Origin: Paenarthrobacter aurescens TC1
GTDB taxonomy: Bacteria > Actinomycetota > Actinomycetes > Actinomycetales > Micrococcaceae
Length of the DNA: 64,000 nt
Direction: 5' to 3'
Assembly (NCBI GenBank): GCA_000014925.1
Contig: CP000476.1
Location: forward strand, 62,001-126,000
The notes under the pieces are model-generated. The model searched no databases. It had not been told where the DNA came from and saw only the letters and a program-made list of their open reading frames with translations. This document shows positions 1 to 8,134 of this stretch, piece after piece; the first letter of the stretch is position 1; each line of letters begins with the position of its first letter. Both the position numbers and the translations under genes were made by a program.

Positions 1-411
1 GTTGAAGCCCCCACCGAACTCGGCCCGCTGATCGACCCCGAGTTCCACTCCTGCGGCACCGTCCCGGCGCACGGCGCGAAGGTTCTGGCGCACCCCGAAA
101 AGGACTTCTACATCGTCGGGATGAAGTCCTACGGCCGGGCCCCGACCTTCCTCCTCGCCACCGGCTACGAGCAAGTCCGTTCCGTCGCCGCAGCCCTCGC
201 CGGTGACCAGCAGGCTGCTGACACTGTCCAGCTTGAACTGCCCGAAACCGGGGTCTGCTCTGCGGACGCCGGCACCAGCTGCGACGTTCCCGCCGCAGCC
301 ACCACCGCGTCGGAAGAGCCTGAGTCGGTCTGCTGCGCCGCACCGGAACCGGCCTTCGTCGGCTTCCCGACAGGGCTCGCACACGGCCGATCCGGCACCA
401 CCAACCAATAA
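1..411 (+). CDS. FAD-dependent oxidoreductase of ars operon, C-terminal part
   Basis: The frame is open from base 1, so the gene starts before the window and only about 136 C-terminal residues are seen. The segment GMKSYGRAPTFLLATGYEQV is, from memory, typical of the C-terminus of the ArsO-like NAD(P)/FAD oxidoreductases found in actinobacterial arsenic operons. The last ~55 residues are Ala/Pro/Cys-rich, with a CC pair and several single Cys, and could be a metal-binding tail. The two arsenate reductase genes follow after 33 bp on the same strand, which supports an ars operon. The actual reaction of this family is not settled. Confidence 0.75.
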   Translation, partial: VEAPTELGPLIDPEFHSCGTVPAHGAKVLAHPEKDFYIVGMKSYGRAPTFLLATGYEQVRSVAAALAGDQQAADTVQLELPETGVCSADAGTSCDVPAAATTASEEPESVCCAAPEPAFVGFPTGLAHGRSGTTNQ

Positions 412-444
412 GCCAGTCACCAAACCAACCATTGGAGCACTGTC

Positions 445-1101
445 ATGACCGACCACCAGGAAACCACGCTCGGCCTGCAGGACAACACCGAAGTACTCCA
501 CCGCATCAGTGACCGGCTCGCCGGACGGTACGCAGGGATCTTCGCCGCAGAAACCGTCGAACGCTACGTCTTCGAGTCCTACACAGCCCTGGCGCGCACA
601 GCGAAGGTCAGCGCCTACCTGCCCGCGACTACCGAGCATTTCGCCAACGACAGGCTCCACGCCCTGGCCAAGTCCAAAGGCTCCCTCGCCTCCGAAGTCC
701 CGGAAGTGTTGTTCGTCTGCGTGCAGAACGCCGGCCGCTCCCAAATGGCCGCGGCCCTGCTCACCGTCGAAGCCAAAGGCAAAATCCGTGTCCGCTCCGC
801 CGGGTCCCTACCCGCATCAGAACTCGACGCCAACGTCGTGACAGTAATGAATGAGATGGGCTTGGACTTGGGCAAGGAATACCCCAAGCCGCTCACCGAC
901 GACGTCGTCCGCGCGTCCGACGTGGTCATCACCATGGGCTGCGGTGACTCCTGCCCGATCTACCCCGGCAAACGCTACGAAGACTGGGAACTCACCGACC
1001 CCGCCGAGCAACCCCTCGACACCGTCCGGGCCATCCGCGATGAAATCCACGACCGTGTGAAGAACCTGGTCGCCTCCCTCACGAAAGAAGTCGCACTCTA
1101 A
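445..1101 (+). CDS. arsC: Arsenate reductase ArsC, LMW-phosphatase type with N-terminal helical domain
   Basis: 218 residues. Residues ~15-80 form an N-terminal helical extension common in actinobacterial ArsC. A low-molecular-weight tyrosine-phosphatase fold follows, with P-loop CVQNAGRS (catalytic Cys92, Arg98) and a C-terminal DP motif (ELTDP, Asp186) as general acid. A GCGDSC segment (Cys166, Cys170) lies near the C-terminus. The family reduces arsenate to arsenite, in actinobacteria often through mycothiol or thioredoxin; which donor is used here cannot be read. TTGGAG lies upstream of the ATG. The stop overlaps the next start (TAATG), so the two reductases are probably translationally coupled. 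Confidence 0.88.
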   Translation: MTDHQETTLGLQDNTEVLHRISDRLAGRYAGIFAAETVERYVFESYTALARTAKVSAYLPATTEHFANDRLHALAKSKGSLASEVPEVLFVCVQNAGRSQMAAALLTVEAKGKIRVRSAGSLPASELDANVVTVMNEMGLDLGKEYPKPLTDDVVRASDVVITMGCGDSCPIYPGKRYEDWELTDPAEQPLDTVRAIRDEIHDRVKNLVASLTKEVAL

Positions 1102-1517
1102 TGACCTCCGAACACCCCGCTGTCCTGTTCGTCTGCAGCAAGAACGGCGGCAAATCCCAGCTCGCCGCAGGTCTCATGCGAGACCTGGCCGGGGATCACG
1201 TCGCCGTCTATTCCGCTGGCACCAAACCCGCGGAGTCCTTGAATGGCCAAGCCGTGGAATCCCTGGCTGAGTTGGGCATCGACGTCACCGGCGAATACCC
1301 CAAACCGGTCACCGACGAAGTCCTCAACACCGTGGACGCCGTTATCGTCCTCGGAACCGAAGCCAAACTCGACCCACCAGCCGGGAAACGCTTCGAAATC
1401 TGGGAGACCGACGAACCCTCCGAACGCGGCATCGAAGGCATGGAACGCATGCGCCTGGTCCGCGACGACATCAAGGACCGTGTCCAAAAGCTCTACACCG
1501 AACTTGGGCAGAAATAA
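1101..1517 (+). CDS. Second ArsC-like LMW phosphatase with Lys in the P-loop
   Basis: 138 residues, LMW-phosphatase fold without the helical N-terminal extension of the upstream protein. The P-loop reads CSKNGGKS: Cys12 is present but the CX5R arginine is Lys18. The downstream part (GTEAKLDPP, WETDEP) still resembles the family. It overlaps the stop of the upstream arsC by 1 bp and is likely co-translated. It could be a second arsenate reductase or arsenate-mycothiol transferase, or a partner with altered oxyanion specificity. The family is clear; the activity is inferred. Confidence 0.8.
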   Translation: MTSEHPAVLFVCSKNGGKSQLAAGLMRDLAGDHVAVYSAGTKPAESLNGQAVESLAELGIDVTGEYPKPVTDEVLNTVDAVIVLGTEAKLDPPAGKRFEIWETDEPSERGIEGMERMRLVRDDIKDRVQKLYTELGQK

Positions 1518-1559
1518 CCGGTAACGCCCTGACGCTCAACAGTGCGGGACACTTGAACC

Positions 1560-1883
1560 ATGAACGCTGAATTACTCACGATTCCGGGATGCCCACACGC
1601 TGCCCCGGCCTTGGAACTGTTCAGCACGGCCCTCGAACTGGAGGGAATCGGCGTGTCGGTCACTGTCCGGGAAATCAGCACCGAGGATCAGGCCACGGCA
1701 CAGTCGTTCCGCGGGTCCCCGACGTTTACCCTCAACGGCGCGGACTTGTTCCCAAGTGACGCTGACCCCGCCGTCACCTGCCGGGTATATTCAACGCCGG
1801 ATGGGCTGTCCGGCCAACCAACATTGGACACCCTTCGCCGGAACTTGCAGTCCAGGTTGCCTTCAGCGAACCGGTCAGCCTAA
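1560..1883 (+). CDS. Thioredoxin-like small protein of metal-resistance operon
   Basis: 107 residues. It begins with a beta strand followed by IPGCPHAAPALELF, a thioredoxin-like active-site position reduced to CPHA (one Cys). SPTFTLNG in the middle matches the cis-Pro loop of thioredoxin folds. It lies 42 bp after the second arsC in the same direction, so it probably belongs to the ars unit. Similar small proteins occur beside mercury and arsenic genes. With one Cys it is more likely a thiol-transfer or binding protein than a disulfide reductase. Function is inferred. Confidence 0.65.
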   Translation: MNAELLTIPGCPHAAPALELFSTALELEGIGVSVTVREISTEDQATAQSFRGSPTFTLNGADLFPSDADPAVTCRVYSTPDGLSGQPTLDTLRRNLQSRLPSANRSA

Positions 1884-1898
1884 GAACCAGGTCGCGTC

Positions 1899-2447
1899 AT
1901 GGAACCTAGCCAGGAACCAACCGTCACCGGATATCACCACGCGCTCAAGGAGCTCAATGCCTGGTTGGCCAAGGCCACCACGGACGAGCTCAAGCAGAAG
2001 AGCAACGGGACGCGCTGGACCAACGAGGAACTGCTCTTCCACATGGTCTTCGGCTACATGGTCGTCCGCGCGCTGCTTCCTATGGTCCGTGGAATCAGCC
2101 GCTTGCCCCGCCCATGGCAGAAGGCCTTCGCCGCTGGCCTGAATGCCGCCACCGGCCCGTTCGACGTCGTCAACTACTGGGGATCCCGTGCGGCTTCCAC
2201 GGTCTATAACCGGCACCGGATGGGCCGAAAACTCGACAAAACGATCAAAGCACTCACCCGGCGACTGGAACACGAAACCCCATCAGCCCTGGCCAGGTCA
2301 ATGCCCTTCCCAACCCGATGGGACCCGTTCTTCAAACCCGAAATGACCCTCGCGGACGTCTACGCCTACGGCACTGACCATTTCAACTTCCACGCCACGC
2401 AACTGAGCCTGCGACCTCCAGATTCCACAACTCTCAGTTCACCCTGA
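1899..2447 (+). CDS. DinB-superfamily protein
   Basis: 182 residues, mainly helical. Histidines at the DinB metal-site positions include ELLFHMVFGYMVV (first helix pair) and DHFNFHATQL near the C-terminus. These four-helix-bundle proteins are often thiol-dependent transferases that use bacillithiol or mycothiol, which would fit an arsenic/thiol setting. It starts 15 bp after the thioredoxin-like gene and is probably the last gene of the operon. No specific substrate can be given. Confidence 0.6.
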   Translation: MEPSQEPTVTGYHHALKELNAWLAKATTDELKQKSNGTRWTNEELLFHMVFGYMVVRALLPMVRGISRLPRPWQKAFAAGLNAATGPFDVVNYWGSRAASTVYNRHRMGRKLDKTIKALTRRLEHETPSALARSMPFPTRWDPFFKPEMTLADVYAYGTDHFNFHATQLSLRPPDSTTLSSP

Positions 2448-2499
2448 CGCAGATAGTCTTCTTGACCTTTTGAGTGGGCAGTCTCCAAACTCTTGACGA

Positions 2500-2694
2500 A
2501 GTCCAGTGAATAAACCCATCCCACTTGGGTTCCATCCAAACCCCGCCCGGGAGGGCAGCGGGTCCGGGGAACGTCTTGATCAGTTTGGCCAAGGCGACGG
2601 CAACAGGTGGCTGCAAAGCTACTGGGATGGACTCGGCCATCGACTCTCCTTTGGTTGCCGCGCCGTCGGGGTCATGCTCGAAGTAGACCCGCAA
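2500..2694 (-). pseudogene. N-terminal remnant of an ATP-dependent DNA ligase (LigC-like)
   Basis: The minus-strand frame contains VALAKLIKTFPGPAALPGG followed by MEPKWDGF. That is the N-terminal region of actinobacterial LigC-type ATP-dependent DNA ligases, including the adenylated lysine of the E-x-K-x-D-G motif. After MEPKWDGF the similarity is lost and the frame stops within ~25 codons, whereas an intact ligase is ~350 residues. The break lies just past the 3' end of the DinB gene (2447), so this is probably a deletion scar. Confidence 0.6.
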
Positions 2695-2754
2695 TTCGTT
2701 CTTCGGGAAAGATACCCAGACTGCCCCTCCAGACTGAACAGTCGTTCTACGAAT

Positions 2755-2985
2755 TCAGCGAGATAACAGCACAATCGCTATTGCCACTCCAATGAGGACG
2801 GCACATATGCCGACAACGACCATGTACCCAGGCTCTGGCCGACCCATCAACTTGGTGCCTGTCTTGCCAAAGTTTGCTCGCTGAGAGTTTTCCATCAATT
2901 TGCTGAGCGCTTTGCGCTTTACGATCAAGAGAACACCAATAAGTACGGTGACTCCCGCAACAACGCTTCCAATGAGTAGCTCCAC
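2755..2985 (-). CDS. Small two-helix membrane protein, unknown
   Basis: 76 residues from a GTG start. A hydrophobic segment covers residues ~2-24 (LLIGSVVAGVTVLIGVLLIV). A basic stretch (KRKALSKLMENSQRANFGK) is followed by a second hydrophobic segment at ~53-74. This is the pattern of a hairpin membrane protein. No clear ribosome-binding site precedes the GTG. No family is recognised and neighbours give no function. Confidence 0.4.
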   Translation of the reverse strand: MELLIGSVVAGVTVLIGVLLIVKRKALSKLMENSQRANFGKTGTKLMGRPEPGYMVVVGICAVLIGVAIAIVLLSR

Positions 2986-3038
2986 GATTCGGGTATCCCA
3001 TCCTAAAGATTGCGGCCAGCCTAGCCCGTTAGGACCCC

Positions 3039-3302
3039 CTACTGGGCTGGGTTGCCCTTCGAACCTTCGGCTGTGTCGTTCATGATGCGCGCGATGGTGG
3101 CAGCGATCTGCCGCACTGCCTCTGGGTCCTCAGCCCAAGAGCGCCCGTTGCGGCTGCAGGCTCGGAACGAGGTCACATTGGACTCATCGACCGTCTGCCG
3201 CAGCTCCGCCCAGGCCGCCTCCAGCTCCGCCGATTTTCCCGGCACAGCCAGTCGGGGAACGACTGCTTTGCGGCGCCTGCTCAGAATGTTTCGCAGTCCC
3301 AC
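3039..3302 (-). CDS. Small basic hypothetical protein
   Basis: The GTG at 3302 is chosen because AAGGAGAGG lies about 7 bases upstream; a longer frame starts at TTG 3326. The product is ~87 residues with an Arg/Lys-rich N-terminus (RNILSRRRKAVVPRL), then a helical acidic region. No known family recognised. A convincing Shine-Dalgarno supports translation. Confidence 0.45.
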   Translation of the reverse strand: MGLRNILSRRRKAVVPRLAVPGKSAELEAAWAELRQTVDESNVTSFRACSRNGRSWAEDPEAVRQIAATIARIMNDTAEGSKGNPAQ

Positions 3303-3860
3303 TGTCCGCCTCTCCTTCTGATACAAGTGTCCCGACTGGGATTGGGGGAAACCAGATGGGACACCTTCACCGTACCAACCCAGTCTGACAAGGCTCAGGA
3401 CGGGAGCATGCTCGCAGAGCTCGCACCCTTTTGGGCGTCCACTCCGCTTCGCTCCGAGGCCGACTGTTGGGCCCGGTCCCGACGTCGTAGAGCTCCGCCG
3501 TGCCCGGTCCTGGTTGTCTACGACGATGCTCCTATAGCCGTCAAATCAGGCAGAGAGTGCTCCGAGGAGCGCCGCTGCTGGTCCGGCGGGCGGATCGATC
3601 CATAGTGGTCAGATCAGGTTATTGACGGTTGAGGGGAACGTGTAATGGAACCAGTGTGCTTTATTGATCCTTTTGCAGCCGAGGGAGCTTCGGTGGCACC
3701 GCCGGGCAAACCTTCACCCGTTCCCGCTCCGTCTGTGAGCTCTGCTCCTTCATCTCGTGTTGTGTTTTCCAGCGGGCACGAACGCCAAGTGCGACTGCTC
3801 ATCCACGACCTCGCAGTTTTGGCCGTGAGCCAAGACCCGACAGGGCCTTAGGCAGTCCTC
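3303..3860. other. Intergenic stretch without a credible gene
   Basis: About 560 bp between two small minus-strand genes. Short open frames (for example 3645-3851) are Pro/Ser/Ala-rich and have no family resemblance or good ribosome-binding site. No tRNA, repeat or clear terminator was seen. Confidence 0.4.
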
Positions 3861-4262
3861 CTACGTGTCCTTGGGCGAGATGTCAGGTTCTGCAGTGGTG
3901 CTTGTTACGAGCCATGCCAGGGCTTCTGCCCGTGAGGTGAAATAGCGTTTGGGACGGGGTGTTTTGTTCATGGCCAAGACAAAGTTGGCGATGACTTTGT
4001 CTACTGGTGAAGCGCCCAGAAGCGCGACGTGTGATGCTTGGCAGGTCCGACCGAAGACAGCGCGGGCACCGCGGCTGACCTCGGATGTTGTGGCCATGTC
4101 CACCAACAGTGGGCGTTCCGTTTGTCCGCATAGCTCGTTGACCATGTGCATAGCTGCCTCAGCATCACTTGATCGGATGATGGCGTGGCGCGCCCACTTC
4201 AGTTGAAGAATCCCGTGTTCGTCCATAAACAGTTCAGCTTTGCCTGACCCAACAGATGCCAT
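3861..4262 (-). CDS. STAS/SpoIIAA-like domain protein
   Basis: About 133 residues from an ATG preceded by a G-rich Shine-Dalgarno-like run; a TTG three codons earlier is possible. The layout of strands and helices, RPLLVDMATTSEVSRGARAVF in pieces, then VALLGASPVDKVIANFVLAM and RYFTSRAEALAWL, resembles the STAS/SEC14 (SpoIIAA-like) proteins common as orphans in Arthrobacter. Such proteins are small phosphorelay or lipid-binding scaffolds; the role here is unknown. It lies next to the IS110 element, which may have separated it from its original partners. Confidence 0.55.
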   Translation of the reverse strand: MASVGSGKAELFMDEHGILQLKWARHAIIRSSDAEAAMHMVNELCGQTERPLLVDMATTSEVSRGARAVFGRTCQASHVALLGASPVDKVIANFVLAMNKTPRPKRYFTSRAEALAWLVTSTTAEPDISPKDT

Positions 4263-4295
4263 TACCTGCAACCCCCAAGGCTCGTTAGCTTGACC

Positions 4296-5561
4296 CTAAA
4301 TGTAAACCGATTGGATAGGGATTGCCTCCTTATCCGGTCTGTCTTTTTTGTCGGTTTGGTTGGTCAACCATTGGCGGTAGTTCGTGGCCAGCGTGTCGTT
4401 GCGGAGGAGGCCGCGTTCCAGGAGGGAAATTTTGGAGGGCCATTGGCCAAGTTCGCTGGCTGCGGTTGTGATGGTGCAACCCAGTGTGTTGCGTAGTTGG
4501 CGGAGATCTGTATTGTCTGGGGCTGCTTGGGGGTTGGTGATCTGACGGTAGATTTCCCGGGCTGCGTAGCGTTTGAGGCAGCGCATGATCTCCCGTTTAC
4601 TCTTGCCCTCCGCGGTGCGTTTGACCACGTAGTCCTTGGTCCGTTGACACGACGCCATACGAACCAGGACGACCTGATACAGGGCATGGTTGGCGTTGCG
4701 GTCACCGCCTCGGCTGAGCCGGTGCCGGGTTGTTTTGCCCGAGGACGCGGGTATGGGGGCGACTCCGACGAGGGCAGCGAACTGGGCTTCGTTACCTATA
4801 CGGTCTGGGTTGTCTCCGACAGTGACCAGGAGCTGGCTGGCTACTTCCGTTCCGACTCCTGGCAGGTCACAGAGCATCGGCGCGTAGCTGTCGAGGATTT
4901 CCTGGAGCGCGGCATCGGCGGCGGCAATTTCGGCGGCGAGTGAATGGCAGCGGGAGGCCAGGGCTTTCAGTGTCAGCAGGCACACGTACTCGGGGTCAGC
5001 CATGTGGCCCGACGGTCTGGTGCGGTGCAGGGACGTGATCATCGCTGCGGTGCCCAGCCCTCTGTACTTTGCTCGGAGCCTGTCCGGAGCTGAAACGAGA
5101 AGACCTTTGATCTGATTGACGGCCGCTGTCCGGGCCTTCATAGCCGACGCACGCCCGGCGCGCAGGATTCGGAGGCATTCAACGGGACCGTCTTTGGCTT
5201 TCGGAATTGATGTGGTCCGGCCGTCGAGTACTGATTGGGCGGCCTGGTAGGCATCCAGAGGATCGGACTTGCCTTCCGTCCGGCGGGCGGCACGGTTCGG
5301 CCGGTTCACCTCGAGTACCAATAAGCCTTCACCGCGTAGGACACGGGAGAGCTCGGCTCCGTAGGAGCCTGTCCCTTCGACCCCTACGGCTGTGACCGTG
5401 CCATGGCTGGTGATGAAGTCTACGATCTTGCGGTATCCGGATCCCACTGCCAGGAATTCTCTGTCGGCAAGTGGCTTGCCGTGTTCGTTGATGATGGCCA
5501 CGTGGTGTGTATCGGCGTGTGTGTCGATGCCGGCGATGATGTTGCTTGGTTCTGTTGCCAA
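4296..5561 (-). CDS. IS110-family transposase (DEDD recombinase)
   Basis: 421 residues from a TTG start. The RuvC-like DEDD site is visible: Asp13 in GIDTH, Glu62 in VEGTGSYG, and Asp100/Asp103 in KSDPLDA. The C-terminal Tnp domain contains LCDLPGVGTEVASQLL and then ASSGKTTRHRLSRGGDRNAN, whose serine-rich stretch holds the second catalytic centre of the family. The length is normal and no frameshift is seen, so the enzyme may be active. It has a ~55-residue C-terminal tail after the Tnp domain. Family members cut and rejoin DNA guided by an element-encoded RNA. Confidence 0.93.
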   Translation of the reverse strand: MATEPSNIIAGIDTHADTHHVAIINEHGKPLADREFLAVGSGYRKIVDFITSHGTVTAVGVEGTGSYGAELSRVLRGEGLLVLEVNRPNRAARRTEGKSDPLDAYQAAQSVLDGRTTSIPKAKDGPVECLRILRAGRASAMKARTAAVNQIKGLLVSAPDRLRAKYRGLGTAAMITSLHRTRPSGHMADPEYVCLLTLKALASRCHSLAAEIAAADAALQEILDSYAPMLCDLPGVGTEVASQLLVTVGDNPDRIGNEAQFAALVGVAPIPASSGKTTRHRLSRGGDRNANHALYQVVLVRMASCQRTKDYVVKRTAEGKSKREIMRCLKRYAAREIYRQITNPQAAPDNTDLRQLRNTLGCTITTAASELGQWPSKISLLERGLLRNDTLATNYRQWLTNQTDKKDRPDKEAIPIQSVYI

Positions 5562-5689
5562 GATGGAAGCGGCCCCCAGTCGAGTTCAATGGCTCATGAA
5601 TTGGGGGTAGGCCAGGTGGGCAGACAAAACGGTAATGGGATTAGTCGTATCAGGCTCCTATGAAGTCATGTCCGCCTGGCACATCACCC

Positions 5690-5790
5690 CCTTTGATGGA
5701 CCTTGAGCCGGCCGACAAATCGTCGGTAAGACAGTGCCGGAAGGCACGTCAGTTTTTTGCTGAGTCACGCCGGCTCAAGACCTTTTCCAG
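5690..5790 (-). ncRNA. Candidate IS110 bridge/guide RNA segment
   Basis: Upstream of the transposase a nested structure is visible. Outer arms CTTGAGCCGGC (5702-5712) and GCCGGCTCAAG (5769-5779) are perfect 11-bp complements. They enclose a CCGAC/GTCGG hairpin around 5712-5726 and a GTGCC-GGAA-GGCAC hairpin around 5734-5747. A multi-hairpin RNA just upstream of the transposase on the same strand is what IS110-group bridge RNAs look like. Boundaries and the target- and donor-binding loops cannot be assigned by eye. Confidence 0.35.
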
Positions 5791-5800
5791 TATTACCGTT

Positions 5801-6080
5801 TTTTGTGGCTGTCCTGCGGATCATACGGTTCCGCTCCGGCTCCAGCTGCTGACCCCTTCGTTCCTCAGGGGCCCTGCGGCACTGGAATTCTTCGACGGCG
5901 CTTCGCTTATTTCCTTTCGAAGATTTCCAGCACCTTGCCCTGGCGGGAGCAGACGCCTCCGTCGGCCCCGTAGAGCACTACGTGCCAGCAACAAAAAACC
6001 AACGGGGGGAGCGGGGAAGCTGGCCGGTCACCTCTGGTCGCCCCACCCACCCAACTTCTCGGACAAGAAGGACAAACACC
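5801..6080. other. Leader region of the ParB-like gene
   Basis: About 280 bp between the IS110 right side and the ParB-like start. Open frames through it lack start sites and family resemblance. A purine-rich AAGAAGGAC precedes the ATG at 6081. A promoter for the partition-type gene is expected here, but no clear -35/-10 pair was identified. Confidence 0.35.
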
Positions 6081-7421
6081 ATGAACGCAGCACCCACGCT
6101 GGAAATGCTCGACCCCACGACCCTGATCGTGGACATCAACGTCCGCAAAGACGCAGCCCTGACCCCGGAGTTCATCGCCAGCATCAAAGAACACGGCGTC
6201 ATTGAACCGGTCATCGCCCACCGCAACGAGGACGGCACCGTGCACGTGCGGATGGGCCAGCGCCGTACTCTTGGAGCCGTCGAGGCCCAATGCCCCCTGA
6301 TCCCGGTGATGATCACCGCATCCGCAGAGGACGCGGAGCGGATCGTCTCGCAGGTAGTGGAGAACATCCAGCGCGCCGCGATGACAGAGGCCGACGAAGC
6401 CGACGCCTACCACCAGCTGTCCCTGATCGGCGTTTCAGCGGCAGCGATCGCGAAGAAAACCGGACGCAAAAAGGCCGCCGTTGAAGGCGCTTTGAAGGCC
6501 AAAGCATCCGAGGCAGGAACCGCCGCCCTGGGCAAGGGACTCACCATCGAGGATGCCCTCGTGATGGCCGAGTTTGAAGGGGACGAGGAAGCCACGGCCG
6601 AGTTGGAATCGGTCATCCAAGACGAACCCGACCAGCTGCTCCACGTCGCCCAGCAACTCCGGGACGAACGCGCACGTGCTGCCGCCGTCGCCGCGTACAC
6701 CGCGGAAGTCGCAGCTACCGGGAAAACCATCGTTGAAAGGCCCGGTTACGACGATGAAGAAACCGCCAATGTCACGTCCCTGAAGCGGGCCGATGGGGAA
6801 CCAGCCACCGAGGACGACGCGAACGCTGTCTACATCATTCAGGACTACCGGGGTGAGTTCTCCACCGTCCCGGTGATCGTCGGGTGGAAGGAACTTGGCT
6901 TCACCGAGCGGTACAACTACCACTCTTCATCAGCCAACAAGGGGCCGATGACCGAGGAACAGAAGGCCGAGCGGAAAACCCTGATCGCCAACAACAAAGC
7001 CATGGAATCGGCCACGACCGTGCGGCGGGAATTCGTGAAATCCCTGCTGGCCAAGAAGCAGGCACCGAAGGGTTGGCAGTACTTCACCGTCCACGCGATC
7101 ACGCACCACACCGACGTCGCCCGGACTTACGACGGAGAAGTTGCAGCCGAAATGGTCAGCGCCAAGATCGACGGGCAGAAGTCTTGGGGATGGAACCCGC
7201 TGAAGGATCACGTGGCCAAGTCCACGGCCCTGCCCGAGTTCTCCCTGATCGCGCTGGTCTGCGCCGGATACGAAAAGACCATCGCCAAGGACTCATGGCG
7301 GTCCCCGTTCCAAAGCCACCGGGACTACCTGAACCAACTCGTCACATGGGGCTACACCCCGAGCGAGGTTGAGCAGATCATCATCGACAGCGGCAAACCC
7401 GCCGAAGAAAAAGCGGCATAA
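6081..7421 (+). CDS. ParB/Spo0J-like nuclease-domain protein
   Basis: 446 residues from ATG 6081 (AAGAAGGAC upstream); the frame is open back to 5982. The ParB N-terminal domain covers residues ~8-90, with IKEHGVIEPVIAHRNEDG (box I) and MGQRRTLGA (box II, G-x-R-R-x-x-A). The KorB-like helix-turn-helix region reads LSLIGVSAAAIAKKTGRKKA at ~112-131. Residues ~250-446 are a large C-terminal part without a family I recognise, with a conserved-looking core around WQYFTVHAITHHTD. Many actinobacterial plasmids carry such long ParB-like proteins without ParA. The role may be partition or transcription control. Confidence 0.8.
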   Translation: MNAAPTLEMLDPTTLIVDINVRKDAALTPEFIASIKEHGVIEPVIAHRNEDGTVHVRMGQRRTLGAVEAQCPLIPVMITASAEDAERIVSQVVENIQRAAMTEADEADAYHQLSLIGVSAAAIAKKTGRKKAAVEGALKAKASEAGTAALGKGLTIEDALVMAEFEGDEEATAELESVIQDEPDQLLHVAQQLRDERARAAAVAAYTAEVAATGKTIVERPGYDDEETANVTSLKRADGEPATEDDANAVYIIQDYRGEFSTVPVIVGWKELGFTERYNYHSSSANKGPMTEEQKAERKTLIANNKAMESATTVRREFVKSLLAKKQAPKGWQYFTVHAITHHTDVARTYDGEVAAEMVSAKIDGQKSWGWNPLKDHVAKSTALPEFSLIALVCAGYEKTIAKDSWRSPFQSHRDYLNQLVTWGYTPSEVEQIIIDSGKPAEEKAA

Positions 7422-7426
7422 GAACC

Positions 7427-7460
7427 CCTTGCCGGGCGGAACCCCCACCACCCGGCAAGG
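7427..7460 (+). terminator. Hairpin after parB-like gene
   Basis: CCTTGCCGGG (7427-7436) pairs perfectly with CCCGGCAAGG (7451-7460) a few bases after the stop. There is no U-run, so it may be an RNA 3'-end stabiliser rather than an intrinsic terminator. Confidence 0.5.
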
Positions 7461-7698
7461 CCCCCGGCCACTCACCACGAGCAGGGCCGGGAACCACCCA
7501 AACGGCGGGCGGTCCGCCGCCCAGCGCGAACCACAGAAGCCACTCACCAGCGACGGACCGCCATTGGGCGCCACCAGGCACACACCCACCAAAAGCCGCG
7601 CAGCCCCGGCTACCTGGCTACTCCATCGACTCACCACCGAGAAGTTTTGTCAGAGGCCACCGATAGGCTCATCTCATGGCACCACGACAGGAGTCACC

Positions 7699-8064
7699 TT
7701 GACCAAGCCACCAATCCCCGACAACCCCATCACCGACTTCATGAACAGCGACTTCAGCGGCTTCGACTGGTCACTGCCGGCAATGATGCTGATCAGCACC
7801 GCACTAGTCGCGGTTTACGTTTGTGCGGCCGTGGTCATCCGAGGAAGAAACCAAGCATCACTAAGGGCCCCCAAAACGACGGACCTCGCTTTCGGCCTGG
7901 CCATCGCGACGCCCCTTAGCGGCCTCCTTGTCTTAGGCCGCAGCGGACTCGGCTGGGGACTCATCATTGGAGGTTTCGCGCTGGTCATCGGACTAACCCT
8001 CTGGGGCACTGCGCACCGCACTCCAAGCGAAAACCAGCCGGGGAACACCGGAAGAGTCCGCTAG
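7699..8064 (+). CDS. Small three-helix membrane protein, unknown
   Basis: 121 residues from TTG 7699, chosen because AGGAG lies six bases upstream; the frame is open much further 5' but that part is Pro/Arg-rich and unlikely to be coding. Hydrophobic segments lie at about residues 24-44, 58-75 and 80-98. The N-terminus repeats Asp/Phe (ITDFMNSDFSGFDW). No family recognised. It lies between the ParB-like gene and the redoxin operon and is closed by a strong terminator at 8101. Confidence 0.5.
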   Translation: MTKPPIPDNPITDFMNSDFSGFDWSLPAMMLISTALVAVYVCAAVVIRGRNQASLRAPKTTDLAFGLAIATPLSGLLVLGRSGLGWGLIIGGFALVIGLTLWGTAHRTPSENQPGNTGRVR

Positions 8065-8100
8065 ACTGAACCACAGATTTCCTTTGTCCGAGGAGAGCGA

Positions 8101-8134
8101 AACAGGACCGGCCCGCGCCGGTCCTGTTTTGTTT
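8101..8134 (+). terminator. Intrinsic terminator
   Basis: AACAGGACCGGC (8101-8112) and GCCGGTCCTGTT (8117-8128) form a perfect 12-bp stem with a CCGC loop, followed by TTGTTT. It separates the membrane protein gene from the redoxin/SSB operon. Confidence 0.8.

Larger units (their letters stand above)
4272..5800 (-). mobile_element. IS110-family insertion sequence (ends approximate)
   Basis: The element holds one transposase gene (4296-5561) and a non-coding 5' region up to about 5800. IS110 elements lack clear terminal inverted repeats, so the ends cannot be fixed by eye. The left limit is set just beyond the transposase stop and the right limit just beyond the structured region at 5702-5779. 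The long non-coding segment upstream of the transposase fits the IS110 group, where the guide (bridge) RNA lies at that end. Confidence 0.55.
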
